DNA of 64,000 nt from JAIBBG01 sp040381475 (GTDB taxonomy: Bacteria; Bacteroidota; Bacteroidia; Flavobacteriales_D; Sanyastnellaceae). A program made the position numbers and the translations under genes. Of the stretch, positions 18,452 to 25,933 are shown in pieces. The notes under the pieces are model-generated. The model was not told the origin of the DNA. It saw nothing but the letters and a program-made list of their open reading frames with translations, and did not search any database. Where the stretch lies: assembly GCA_040381475.1 (NCBI GenBank), contig JBEIHH010000007.1, positions 1 to 64,000 of the forward strand. The letters run 5' to 3'. Position 1 is the stretch's first letter. Every line of letters begins with the position of its first letter.

Positions 18452-20527
18452 ATGAAATCGATCATTTTTCTAACTGTGTTAGTTGCGTCTGCTCTCGCCG
18501 GATTGGCTCAGGGTCACATTACGCATTTTTGCGGACAAGCCCACGCTCACAACCGGCTCTGCAACCACCATGAGGGTGCCCGGGAAGAAATGGCAAGGGC
18601 ACAAGAGGAGCTTGAAATGTTTACTGAGGATTATGTTGCTTCACGCAGTGGTGGAGATGTTGTATACATCATTCCTGTTGTATTTCACATTGTTCACCAG
18701 AATGGCGCTGAAAACATCAGCAACGAGCAGATTTTGGATTGTGTGAACATTCTTACCCGCGATTTCAGAAAGTTAAACGCCGATACCTCTCTCATTGTTG
18801 AAGAGTTTGTTGACATCGCGGCTGATTGCGACATTGAATTCCGTCTGGCGACAATTGACCCGGATGGCAACTGCCACACCGGAATCAACCGCATCCTCAG
18901 TCCGCTAACCTACGACGGGAGCGACTCGGATTTGAAAGATCTGGAATACTGGCCAAGAAACAGCTACCTCAATGTCTGGGTATGTGCTGCGATAGGTGAT
19001 GGTGTCGCTGGATTTACATACACGCCGGGAGATGTTGCCGCCAACTGGGCCGCCGGTGAAGATGGTATCGTGATGAGATCCGACTATGTGGGTTCCATAG
19101 GAACAAGCAGCGTTAGCAAGTCGAGAACGATGACGCATGAGGTTGGTCACTGGCTGAACCTTTACCACCCGTGGGGACCAACCAACAATCCCGGCGAAGC
19201 TTCAAATTGCAACACAGATGACCTTGTCAACGACACGCCGAACACGATAGGTTATACGAGTTGTGATCTGGATGGCGCATCATGTGGAAGCGCACTGGAC
19301 AACGTTCAGAATTACATGGACTATTCATATTGTTCGCGCATGTTTACCTGGGGTCAAAGACAGCGCATGCGCGCAGCGTTGCTCAGCTCCACCGCTCAGC
19401 GCAACCAGCTTTGGACACAAGCCAATCTCGAGGAAACCGGCGTAATCGATCCTCCGCTTTGCGCAGCTTCTTTCACTGCAGACCGACGCACCTGCTGTGC
19501 AGGTGAAACCATTCAGTTCAGCGACTTTTCATTTCATGCTGTTACAAGCTGGGATTGGAATTTTGGTGACGGAACAACTCTTTCCGGCAGTGATCCGGCT
19601 GTACATAAAAATCCTTTGCACCAATATGATCAGCCCGGTATATACAACGTCTCCCTGACTGTAAGCAATGGCACCACAAGCCAGAGCGCCACGGTAAATG
19701 CCGCGGTATTCGTTCTAGCCCCGGGCGCCCTTTCTGCTCCCGTTGAAGAGGGTTTTGAAAACGCGTTTCCAGGATCAATCTGGATCACCAACAACATCGA
19801 TGGTGATGAAACGTGGGAGATAACCCCTTCTGCTTCATTTACCGGAGATAAGAGCCTCAAGCTTCGCAATTACAGCATAGACGCAGGCGGTGTTGATGAG
19901 CTGTTAACGGGTACGTTCGATATGAGTGGTGCCGATACCGTTTGGTTGAGCTATAAATGGTCCTACGCCAACAGGGTTGATGAAACCGACGATCGTCTTC
20001 GGGTGAGCGTAACAGGAGATTGTGGCAACAACTGGAGCCTTCGCAAACTTTACAAGGGACTAACCAACCTGCCAACTGCTAATCCTGTCAATTCACAATT
20101 CACTCCTACCAGCGATTCTCAGTGGGACGGCGAAACGCTTGTATTAACGAACGACGATTGGATGAACGACCGGTTCCGTATCAAATTTGATTTCACCAGC
20201 TACGGAGGCAACAACCTTTACATTGATGACATCAACATTTTCGCTTCTTTTACCACTGGTGTTCGGGAAGTAAAGCCGGTATTCCTTTACAACGTCTATC
20301 CAAATCCATCAAGCGGAACCATGAGGCTTGAGCTTGTTCAGCTCAACACAGAGCATTTGGTAATTGAGTTGTATAGCTCAACCGGTCAATTGGTCTCTAG
20401 GATCTACGACGGCCTGATGGGTTCCGGAAGTCACACAATCACACTGCCCGAGCAGTCAGCCGGCTTGTACAATTTGGTGTTGCGCAAGGGCAATCACACA
20501 GCGGTTCAGAAATTGATCTTCGAATAG
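18452..20527 (+). CDS. Secreted M43 (pappalysin-type) zinc metalloprotease with PKD domain and T9SS tail
   Basis: This is an extracellular metalloprotease of 691 residues. It has a signal peptide (MKSIIFLTVLVASALAGLAQ), a propeptide, then a catalytic domain with the zinc motif HEVGHWLNLYH near residue 229. The Met-turn region NYMDYSYCSRMFTWGQ follows, as in pappalysin-like M43 peptidases. A PKD domain occupies about 345-425 (WDWNFGDGTT...YDQPGIYNVSLTV). A MAM-like sandwich runs from about 430 to 600. The C-terminus is a type A T9SS sorting domain (VYPNPSSGTM...SAGLYNLVLRKG). The substrate is not deducible. The gene stands alone and is followed by a strong terminator. Confidence 0.93.
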   Translation: MKSIIFLTVLVASALAGLAQGHITHFCGQAHAHNRLCNHHEGAREEMARAQEELEMFTEDYVASRSGGDVVYIIPVVFHIVHQNGAENISNEQILDCVNILTRDFRKLNADTSLIVEEFVDIAADCDIEFRLATIDPDGNCHTGINRILSPLTYDGSDSDLKDLEYWPRNSYLNVWVCAAIGDGVAGFTYTPGDVAANWAAGEDGIVMRSDYVGSIGTSSVSKSRTMTHEVGHWLNLYHPWGPTNNPGEASNCNTDDLVNDTPNTIGYTSCDLDGASCGSALDNVQNYMDYSYCSRMFTWGQRQRMRAALLSSTAQRNQLWTQANLEETGVIDPPLCAASFTADRRTCCAGETIQFSDFSFHAVTSWDWNFGDGTTLSGSDPAVHKNPLHQYDQPGIYNVSLTVSNGTTSQSATVNAAVFVLAPGALSAPVEEGFENAFPGSIWITNNIDGDETWEITPSASFTGDKSLKLRNYSIDAGGVDELLTGTFDMSGADTVWLSYKWSYANRVDETDDRLRVSVTGDCGNNWSLRKLYKGLTNLPTANPVNSQFTPTSDSQWDGETLVLTNDDWMNDRFRIKFDFTSYGGNNLYIDDINIFASFTTGVREVKPVFLYNVYPNPSSGTMRLELVQLNTEHLVIELYSSTGQLVSRIYDGLMGSGSHTITLPEQSAGLYNLVLRKGNHTAVQKLIFE

Positions 20528-20556
20528 GGGATTTAAAATATAAGGCCATCGGCCAT

Positions 20557-20586
20557 GAAAAACCCCCTTTCGGGGGTTTCTTTTTG
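20557..20586. terminator. Bidirectional terminator
   Basis: AAACCCCC (20560-20567) pairs with GGGGGTTT (20572-20579) across a 4-nt loop, with a T-run after it on the plus strand and an A-rich stretch before it. It can serve both the M43 protease gene and the convergent small gene at 20591. Confidence 0.85.
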
Positions 20587-20590
20587 ATCA

Positions 20591-20782
20591 TTATACCGTT
20601 GCCAGTTTGAACGACGATACAATAATGTCGTGATACATATTTCCAAATTGGTCAAGGCACCACTGTCGCAACCTGTCCAGCTCTTCTCCCTTGATCCACT
20701 TGATCGCCTTCATTAATTCCTTCTTGAATAGAAAACGATCAAAACTGACTTTTGTCAGTACTTCCTTACACAATTCTAACAT
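20591..20782 (-). CDS. Small conserved Bacteroidota protein (63 aa)
   Basis: The sequence MLELCKEVLTKVSFDRFLF...KELMKAIKWIKGEELDRLRQWC is highly charged, probably helical, and has no signal peptide. I recall similar 60-65-residue proteins (LCK..L.KVSFD...FKKEL.KAIKWL) from many Bacteroidota genomes, all without a known function. A gene of its own between a terminator and a 337-bp intergenic region supports expression. Confidence 0.75.
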   Translation of the reverse strand: MLELCKEVLTKVSFDRFLFKKELMKAIKWIKGEELDRLRQWCLDQFGNMYHDIIVSSFKLATV

Positions 20783-21119
20783 TGTTTCAAAATAGAGTTG
20801 ATTTTAAAACCGAAAACTAAGTTATTCTAATTTTCCAAATACAGACCGCCGGAAGCTGATAATTTTTATCAACCGTGCAGACTTCAAACATTCATACAAC
20901 ATTTACCAATTTTCATTGATGAAAAACACGCTTCTGTCGAAGAATATTGCATTTTTTGCAAAAATTGACTTTAGTCAGATTGCCCGAAACCGAAATCTAA
21001 AAAATCCAATGCGGGAGTATCTTTGCCGCCGTTTCGTGCCTTTTGGCGGCGGATAGGGAAAGGATTGTGTCGGAAAAACCGGGGACGTTCCTTCTGAAGT
21101 ATAAAATGCAATTGTACCG
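20783..21119. other. Intergenic region upstream of the small gene and trhO
   Basis: This AT-rich stretch separates divergent genes. It contains an exact -7 element, TATCTTTG, at 21018-21025 on the plus strand. A GC hairpin follows immediately (GCCGCC 21025-21030 with GGCGGC 21045-21050) at the start of the predicted trhO leader. No matching -33 TTG is at the right distance. I see no ORF or RNA gene here. Confidence 0.5.
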
Positions 21120-22169
21120 ATGAAAAAACTCTACAACACCGTGGATAGAAGGTTATTGAAGGAATTGGTTGAAACCGCTCCAATTCCCCGTGTTACCGTT
21201 TCTTTCTACAAATATCATTTGATCAATAACCCCTCATTTTTCAGGGATTACCTATTTATTCATTGGGAATCATTCGGGGTTTTGGGGAGAACATACATTG
21301 CTTCTGAGGGAATCAATGCTCAGATATCAGTTCCTCAGGAAAACTTCGAGGCGTTCAGAAATCATCTGTACAGCATTCTTTTTCTGGATGGCGTAAGACT
21401 CAATGTGGCTGTGGAAAACAGCGATAAGTCTTTCTATAAACTGAAGGTCAAGCTGCGCCACAAGATCGTTGCCGATGGTATAGATGACCCCAGCTTCAAT
21501 CCATCCGACACGGGCAAGCATCTCTCCGCCGAAGAATTCAATGAGATTACTTCCGATCCCAGCACGGTGCTGATCGATATGCGCAACCACTACGAGAGCG
21601 AAGTCGGGCACTTTAAGAACGCCATTTTACCCGATGCAGACACTTTCCGGGAAGAGATTGCTCTGGTTGAAGACATGTTGAAAGGTAAAAGCGACAAGAA
21701 CATCGTGATGTATTGTACCGGAGGAATTCGCTGTGAAAAGGCCTCAGCATTCCTCAAGCACAAGGGTTTTCCGAATGTCCATCAACTTGAGGGCGGTATC
21801 ATCAAGTATGCACGCGACGTGAGAGATCGGGGTCTTGAAAACAAATTTCTTGGAGTAAATTTTGTATTTGACGAGCGCCTGGCGGAGCGCATCTCAGACG
21901 ATGTTGTGTCGGTCTGCCACCAATGCGGCGAGCCGTTTGACCACCATACCAATTGTGCCAACGAAGGTTGTCATATACTTTTCATACAGTGCGATGCTTG
22001 CAAATCAAAGTTTGAAAATTGTTGCTCTGATGAATGCAGAGAAATCATTCACCTGCCCGAAGAACAGCAGAGAGAGTTGAGAAAGGGGAAGGTTCCGGGC
22101 AGAAATGTTTTTCGCAAAGGGCGTGGCGAAAAATTGGTCTTCAAATCCAATCGTGAAAAAATCATTTGA
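21120..22169 (+). CDS. trhO: tRNA uridine(34) hydroxylase, rhodanese type
   Basis: TrhO (YceA) hydroxylates uridine 34 of tRNAs to 5-hydroxyuridine, the first step to cmo5U/mo5U. The 349 residues show the N-terminal YceA domain (EGINAQISVP), a rhodanese domain with the catalytic cysteine in MYCTGGIRCEKA near residue 197, and the signature VHQLEGGIIKY. A Cys-rich segment at about 262-303 (CHQCGEPFDHH...CDACKSKFENCC) should bind zinc. Length and order are normal for the family. Confidence 0.95.
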   Translation: MKKLYNTVDRRLLKELVETAPIPRVTVSFYKYHLINNPSFFRDYLFIHWESFGVLGRTYIASEGINAQISVPQENFEAFRNHLYSILFLDGVRLNVAVENSDKSFYKLKVKLRHKIVADGIDDPSFNPSDTGKHLSAEEFNEITSDPSTVLIDMRNHYESEVGHFKNAILPDADTFREEIALVEDMLKGKSDKNIVMYCTGGIRCEKASAFLKHKGFPNVHQLEGGIIKYARDVRDRGLENKFLGVNFVFDERLAERISDDVVSVCHQCGEPFDHHTNCANEGCHILFIQCDACKSKFENCCSDECREIIHLPEEQQRELRKGKVPGRNVFRKGRGEKLVFKSNREKII

Positions 22170-22222
22170 TAACTCTAACCCGCTTGCATCAGGAGCATCC
22201 CGAAAGTGAATAACATTGCCTT

Positions 22223-22543
22223 ATGCGGAAAGTCCTCATGGTTTTATTACTGGCAGTAATTACCGTACTTACGGTCTCTGCTCAAACGGTTGAGGTGAGA
22301 GTGGGGAAGTCTGTTTTTACAGACGAAAAGACCATTGATTTTTCGATTCGTTGCGCATCAGAGCAGGATCTGGAAATCACCGTATTCACAAATGACTTTT
22401 TAGCCCTTCAACAAAAATCAACACTGCTTCCGGGTGAAACTCCCTTCGGGATACCCTCAGATTCCTTGCCCTCAGGTAAATACTTTATCCTGGTAACCGG
22501 AAACGGTTTGCACGTTGAAAAAGAGTTTCACGTGCGTCACTAA
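22223..22543 (+). CDS. Small secreted protein resembling a stand-alone sorting-tail fold
   Basis: This 106-residue protein has a clear signal peptide (MRKVLMVLLLAVITVLTVSA-Q). The remainder is beta-rich and ends GKYFILVTGNGLHVEKEFHV, which resembles the last strands of T9SS C-terminal domains. With no cargo in front it may simply share the fold. I do not recognise a family. Its TAA stop overlaps the stop of the convergent desaturase gene by 4 bp. Confidence 0.65.
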   Translation: MRKVLMVLLLAVITVLTVSAQTVEVRVGKSVFTDEKTIDFSIRCASEQDLEITVFTNDFLALQQKSTLLPGETPFGIPSDSLPSGKYFILVTGNGLHVEKEFHVRH

Positions 22544-23655
22544 CCACCGATCTCGTCGATCGTTGGGGCGCCATGCTTCTTAAGAAGCCTCACGTGTGAC
22601 ATAAACGCCTCCCGGAACGTTTTCTTCTCAAGGTACGGCACACCGAATTCATCCGCTGTTTGTTTAACTATGTCCGAAATAGCCGGATAGTGTACGTGAC
22701 AAATTCTTGTAAACAAATGGTGTTCTACCTGATAATTCAACCCACCTACATACCATGATAGCAATTTGTTGCCGCGAGAAAAATTCATTGTCGTACTTAG
22801 TTGATGAACTGCCCAGGAATTTTCCATGTTTCCGTTGGCATCAGGAAGTGGAAACTCTGTCTCTTCCACTGTGTGCGCCATTTGGAATACCACAGACAAG
22901 ATAAGGCCCGCAATCACGTGCATCAGCAGAAAACCAGTCAACACTTTCCAGAAGGATATTCCGGCTATTACGGGCAGTCCGAGAAACATGAAGAAATAGG
23001 CAAGCTTCATTATAGAGGTGCCAATCAGCCACCAAATATTTGAACCGGTGCTTTTGCGATTAAGGCCGGCCTTTTTGTATTGAAAATACTGCACCAGATC
23101 TTTCAGTAATCCCCAATAAAGCGTAAGTACAGAGTACAGAAAAAACGCGTAATACCATTGATGTCTGTGAACCGGCTTGGATTCGGCGTGAGGAGAAAGT
23201 CGTATGATCAACTTTGTGTCAATATCCTCATCAAGGCCACCGATATTCGTATACGTGTGGTGCAATAAATTATGCTGAAACTTCCAGTTTTCCACCGTTC
23301 CACCAAGTAGGTTAAGACTCGTGCCTACCAGCTTGTTGATCCTTTCGTTAGACGAATAAGCCCCATGGTTTGCGTCGTGCATCACACTCATGCCAATTCC
23401 AGCCAGAGCAATTCCGATCAGCGCCCATACAAGCAACTGCAAGACAAATGGCATTGGCACAACAAGAAGGACAACAAAAGGAGTAAAGTACGCAATTAGC
23501 AATATCGCCGTCTTAAGAATCATCGCACCATTGGCGTTTTGTGAGATTCCCTTTGATTCGAAATATTGATCAACCCGTTGTCTTAACGTACTGAAGAACA
23601 ACAGCTGCTCTCCGGCAGCAAACCGGATTCCGGGATTTGATTTTTGATAATTCAA
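22540..23655 (-). CDS. Membrane fatty-acid desaturase (acyl-CoA/acyl-lipid type)
   Basis: This is an integral-membrane di-iron desaturase that inserts double bonds into fatty acyl chains. All three histidine boxes are present: HDANH, HNLLHH and QVEHH. Hydrophobic helices sit between them in the family arrangement, and the 371-residue length is normal. The QxxHH third box resembles front-end (delta-5/delta-6, linoleoyl-CoA) desaturases, but regiospecificity cannot be read from this. The only upstream start consistent with the family N-terminus (FFSTLRQRVDQYFE) is a TTG at 23655. It is supported by a TATCTTTG -7 element 18 nt before it. Confidence 0.92.
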   Translation of the reverse strand: MNYQKSNPGIRFAAGEQLLFFSTLRQRVDQYFESKGISQNANGAMILKTAILLIAYFTPFVVLLVVPMPFVLQLLVWALIGIALAGIGMSVMHDANHGAYSSNERINKLVGTSLNLLGGTVENWKFQHNLLHHTYTNIGGLDEDIDTKLIIRLSPHAESKPVHRHQWYYAFFLYSVLTLYWGLLKDLVQYFQYKKAGLNRKSTGSNIWWLIGTSIMKLAYFFMFLGLPVIAGISFWKVLTGFLLMHVIAGLILSVVFQMAHTVEETEFPLPDANGNMENSWAVHQLSTTMNFSRGNKLLSWYVGGLNYQVEHHLFTRICHVHYPAISDIVKQTADEFGVPYLEKKTFREAFMSHVRLLKKHGAPTIDEIGG

Positions 23656-23673
23656 AGAATAATATATAGACTA

Positions 23674-23681
23674 CAAAGATA
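23674..23681 (-). promoter_or_regulatory. -7 element of the desaturase gene
   Basis: On the minus strand TATCTTTG matches TAnnTTTG and lies 18 nt before the TTG start at 23655. A -33 TTG is not evident. Confidence 0.45.
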
Positions 23682-23739
23682 GTATCTGATAGCGTGCATT
23701 CGTCATAGGTGAATTTATTTTGAATTCCATGAATATTTC

Positions 23740-23942
23740 AACCCAATTTATGCATTCGGAATCGTAATGAAGCGCTGAAAGACAAAAAGGACGGGCGCTC
23801 CCACAAGATTTTTACTTGAACGCGTATCACCGATACGGTGAAAATAAAAATCGAGGCTCGTCCCGAGAGGAACGATTCGGGGAAGTGCTTGTCATTGAGG
23901 GCTTTCAGCGATGTAATAGATTCCGAATGCATAAATTGGGTT
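23740..23942. mobile_element. 203-bp near-palindromic element (MITE-like or structured RNA)
   Basis: Perfect 24-bp inverted arms (AACCCAATTTATGCATTCGG... at 23740-23763 and its complement at 23919-23942) enclose the element. Inside them, CGCTGAAAG recurs inverted, a roughly 25-bp GGACGGGCGCTCCC/GGGACGAGCCTCG region pairs imperfectly, and TCACCG-ATA-CGGTGA (23827-23841) forms a tight hairpin near the centre. The entire element can therefore fold as one long hairpin. No transposase and no clear target-site duplication are visible. The small reading frame inside (minus strand, about 64 codons) follows from the palindrome and is probably not a gene. Confidence 0.6.
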
Positions 23943-23974
23943 CAATACTAAATACATGTTACCAACCCTCTGCC

Positions 23975-23982
23975 TAACTTTG
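23975..23982 (+). promoter_or_regulatory. -7 element of the TlpA-like lipoprotein gene
   Basis: TAACTTTG matches TAnnTTTG and lies 22 nt before the TTG start at 24005. It begins 33 bp outside the palindromic element. Confidence 0.45.
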
Positions 23983-24004
23983 CGACGCATTTTTTTTCGC
24001 CTTA

Positions 24005-25327
24005 TTGACTAAAGCTATACCATACCCATTCGACGCGCTCACGCACAAGTCCGGGAAAATCAATCCGGTATTATCTCTTTCATTTGTGGTGTTCATTGGC
24101 ATTTCAGCGCTCTTGCTGGGCTGCAGAGAAAAGCCAGCCAATAAAGGAATTCGGTTGCTGCCCGGTACCTACGAGGTTCTGTTCAATGCTGGTGAGGTTG
24201 AAATACCTGCCCGGCTCAGGATTACAGAAGACCACAAATGGTGTTTTCACAATTGGGATGAAACCATTGTAATTGACTCGGTTGTGCTTTCAGACACGTC
24301 GTTCTTCATAAAAATGCCCTTATTTAACACAACTCTGGGAGGTAAAATACTCAGTGAAACAGAGTTCGAGGGCCGGTGGCGGGACTTATCAAGGGCCAGT
24401 CCATACAGTGTAGATTTCAAAGCCCGCCGAATATCCCCGGAGAATGTGGCTTGCGCTGTTGATATGGAAAAGAGTAATCAGAAAAGTATTTATGAAGTAG
24501 TATTCTCACCTGGTTCTCCTGAAAATTCATCCAAAGCAGTTGGTGTTTTTTATAAAAAGAACAACCAACTGGTCGGTACTTTCATGACCGAAAGCGGCGA
24601 CTATCGTTTTCTGCAGGGAGCTCATACCGGCTCGAGCATTGCGCTTTCTTCATTTGATGGCGCTCACCTATTCTATTTCTGCGCCAATGTTTCCGGCGAC
24701 AGCCTCACAGGGGGAAAATTTTACAGCGGGAATCACTGGCAGGAAGATTGGACGGGGTTTGCCAATACCCATGCACGACTTCGGGATCCCGACAGCCTTA
24801 CCTACGTTACCAAAAAGGACGAGGCATTTAGATTCTACGCGCTCAATTCCCAGGGTGATTCAATTCTCTTCGATTCCGCTTTTTTCAAAAACCGTGTGAC
24901 CATTGTGCAGGTATTCGGCTCTTGGTGTCCCAATTGCACCGATGAAAGTATATTCATGAAACAACTCTACGCCAACAATAAAGACCGGGGACTCATTATT
25001 CTTCCAATCGCCTTCGAAAGAAATCCAGACTTTGAAATTTCTAAAAACGCTGTTCTCAGCCAATTCAAAGAACTGGAACTCCAATATGAGCCATATTTTG
25101 GCGGGTACAGCAAGGCTAGTGCCGCTAAGGTGTTTTCACAACTCAATACTATCAGCTCTTTCCCGACAACGATCTTCATCGACTCTTCTGGATCTGTCAG
25201 GCGAATCCATACCGGCTTTTATGGGCCGGGTACCGGTGAGCACTTTCTGCACAACACAAAAGAAATTACTGACTTTGTAAATGAGCTGCTAAACGAGTTG
25301 AAAGCACCGGTCAAAACGAGCCTATAA
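24005..25327 (+). CDS. TlpA/thioredoxin-like lipoprotein
   Basis: This 440-residue envelope protein probably acts as a disulfide reductase. The N-terminus has a lipoprotein signal ending LLLGC at about residue 40. A DUF-like beta domain follows (LPGTYEVLFNAGEVEIPARL). The C-terminal 140 residues are a TlpA-type thioredoxin fold with the redox motif WCPNC (GSWCPNCTDES) and the cis-Pro stretch SSFPTTIFID. The start codon appears to be TTG, since no in-frame ATG precedes the signal peptide and a -7 element stands at the right distance. The 3' end overlaps the convergent gene by 6 bp. Confidence 0.9.
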   Translation: MTKAIPYPFDALTHKSGKINPVLSLSFVVFIGISALLLGCREKPANKGIRLLPGTYEVLFNAGEVEIPARLRITEDHKWCFHNWDETIVIDSVVLSDTSFFIKMPLFNTTLGGKILSETEFEGRWRDLSRASPYSVDFKARRISPENVACAVDMEKSNQKSIYEVVFSPGSPENSSKAVGVFYKKNNQLVGTFMTESGDYRFLQGAHTGSSIALSSFDGAHLFYFCANVSGDSLTGGKFYSGNHWQEDWTGFANTHARLRDPDSLTYVTKKDEAFRFYALNSQGDSILFDSAFFKNRVTIVQVFGSWCPNCTDESIFMKQLYANNKDRGLIILPIAFERNPDFEISKNAVLSQFKELELQYEPYFGGYSKASAAKVFSQLNTISSFPTTIFIDSSGSVRRIHTGFYGPGTGEHFLHNTKEITDFVNELLNELKAPVKTSL

Positions 25328-25894
25328 CTCAACAAAAACAGCTATTCCTGCCGTGATTGTGGTTCGAAAAGAATCATTAGCAACAATGTCCGGCACATCA
25401 GTAGATTTGTTTTGCGAATAAACGCCATAGCCGACAAATACGTCCAAAGAAATGTATTTCTGTAGAACGTGCAGACCAGGACCAACCCCAATGTTGAGGC
25501 CGTTTGAGGTGACTGTGTAATAATTCCTATCTGGTTGAGTGGGTGAATAGAAATATTCTTTTTGGGTTTCGTACTGGTATTCCACTCCGCCATGCAAAAA
25601 CAAAGTGCCCAGATCATATTCTCTGATCTTGCAATACAGAGATAACCCCGTATTATAAAAACTCCTCTCGTTATTGACGAATGGAACAAAAGAAATGTGC
25701 GCCCCCACTTTGTTTTTCCAGTAACGATATGCCAGTCCTTTTCCATTGCTCATGGATAAAATCAGTCCGATCGCATGACCGGACGGCTCCTTGAACTCCT
25801 TTGTTGTTTTAGCTACCCTCTCGCTTCCACCTTGCGAGGAGGCGGTGATTGCGCTCATCAAAAAGACCATAAAAACAACTGTTGTAATTCTCAT
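25322..25894 (-). CDS. Outer-membrane beta-barrel-like protein, family not recognised
   Basis: This 190-residue protein has a signal peptide (MRITTVVFMVFLMSAITASS-Q). It has alternating aromatic/hydrophobic strands throughout (KVGAHISFVPFV, LFLHGGVEYQYE, LNIGVGPGLHV, FVGYGVYSQ) and ends in VFVEL, a pattern typical of small outer-membrane barrels in Bacteroidota. No catalytic motif is visible. It follows the M28 peptidase gene on the same strand after 39 bp and may be co-transcribed with it. Confidence 0.7.
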   Translation of the reverse strand: MRITTVVFMVFLMSAITASSQGGSERVAKTTKEFKEPSGHAIGLILSMSNGKGLAYRYWKNKVGAHISFVPFVNNERSFYNTGLSLYCKIREYDLGTLFLHGGVEYQYETQKEYFYSPTQPDRNYYTVTSNGLNIGVGPGLHVLQKYISLDVFVGYGVYSQNKSTDVPDIVANDSFRTTITAGIAVFVEL

Positions 25895-25933
25895 TGTATT
25901 GTGTTTTGGGTTATCCTCTCAGCAACAGAAGTA

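Noticed and set aside
23738..23932. 64-aa minus-strand frame
   Set aside because: It is fully contained in the palindromic element and both ends encode related residues because the arms are inverted copies.
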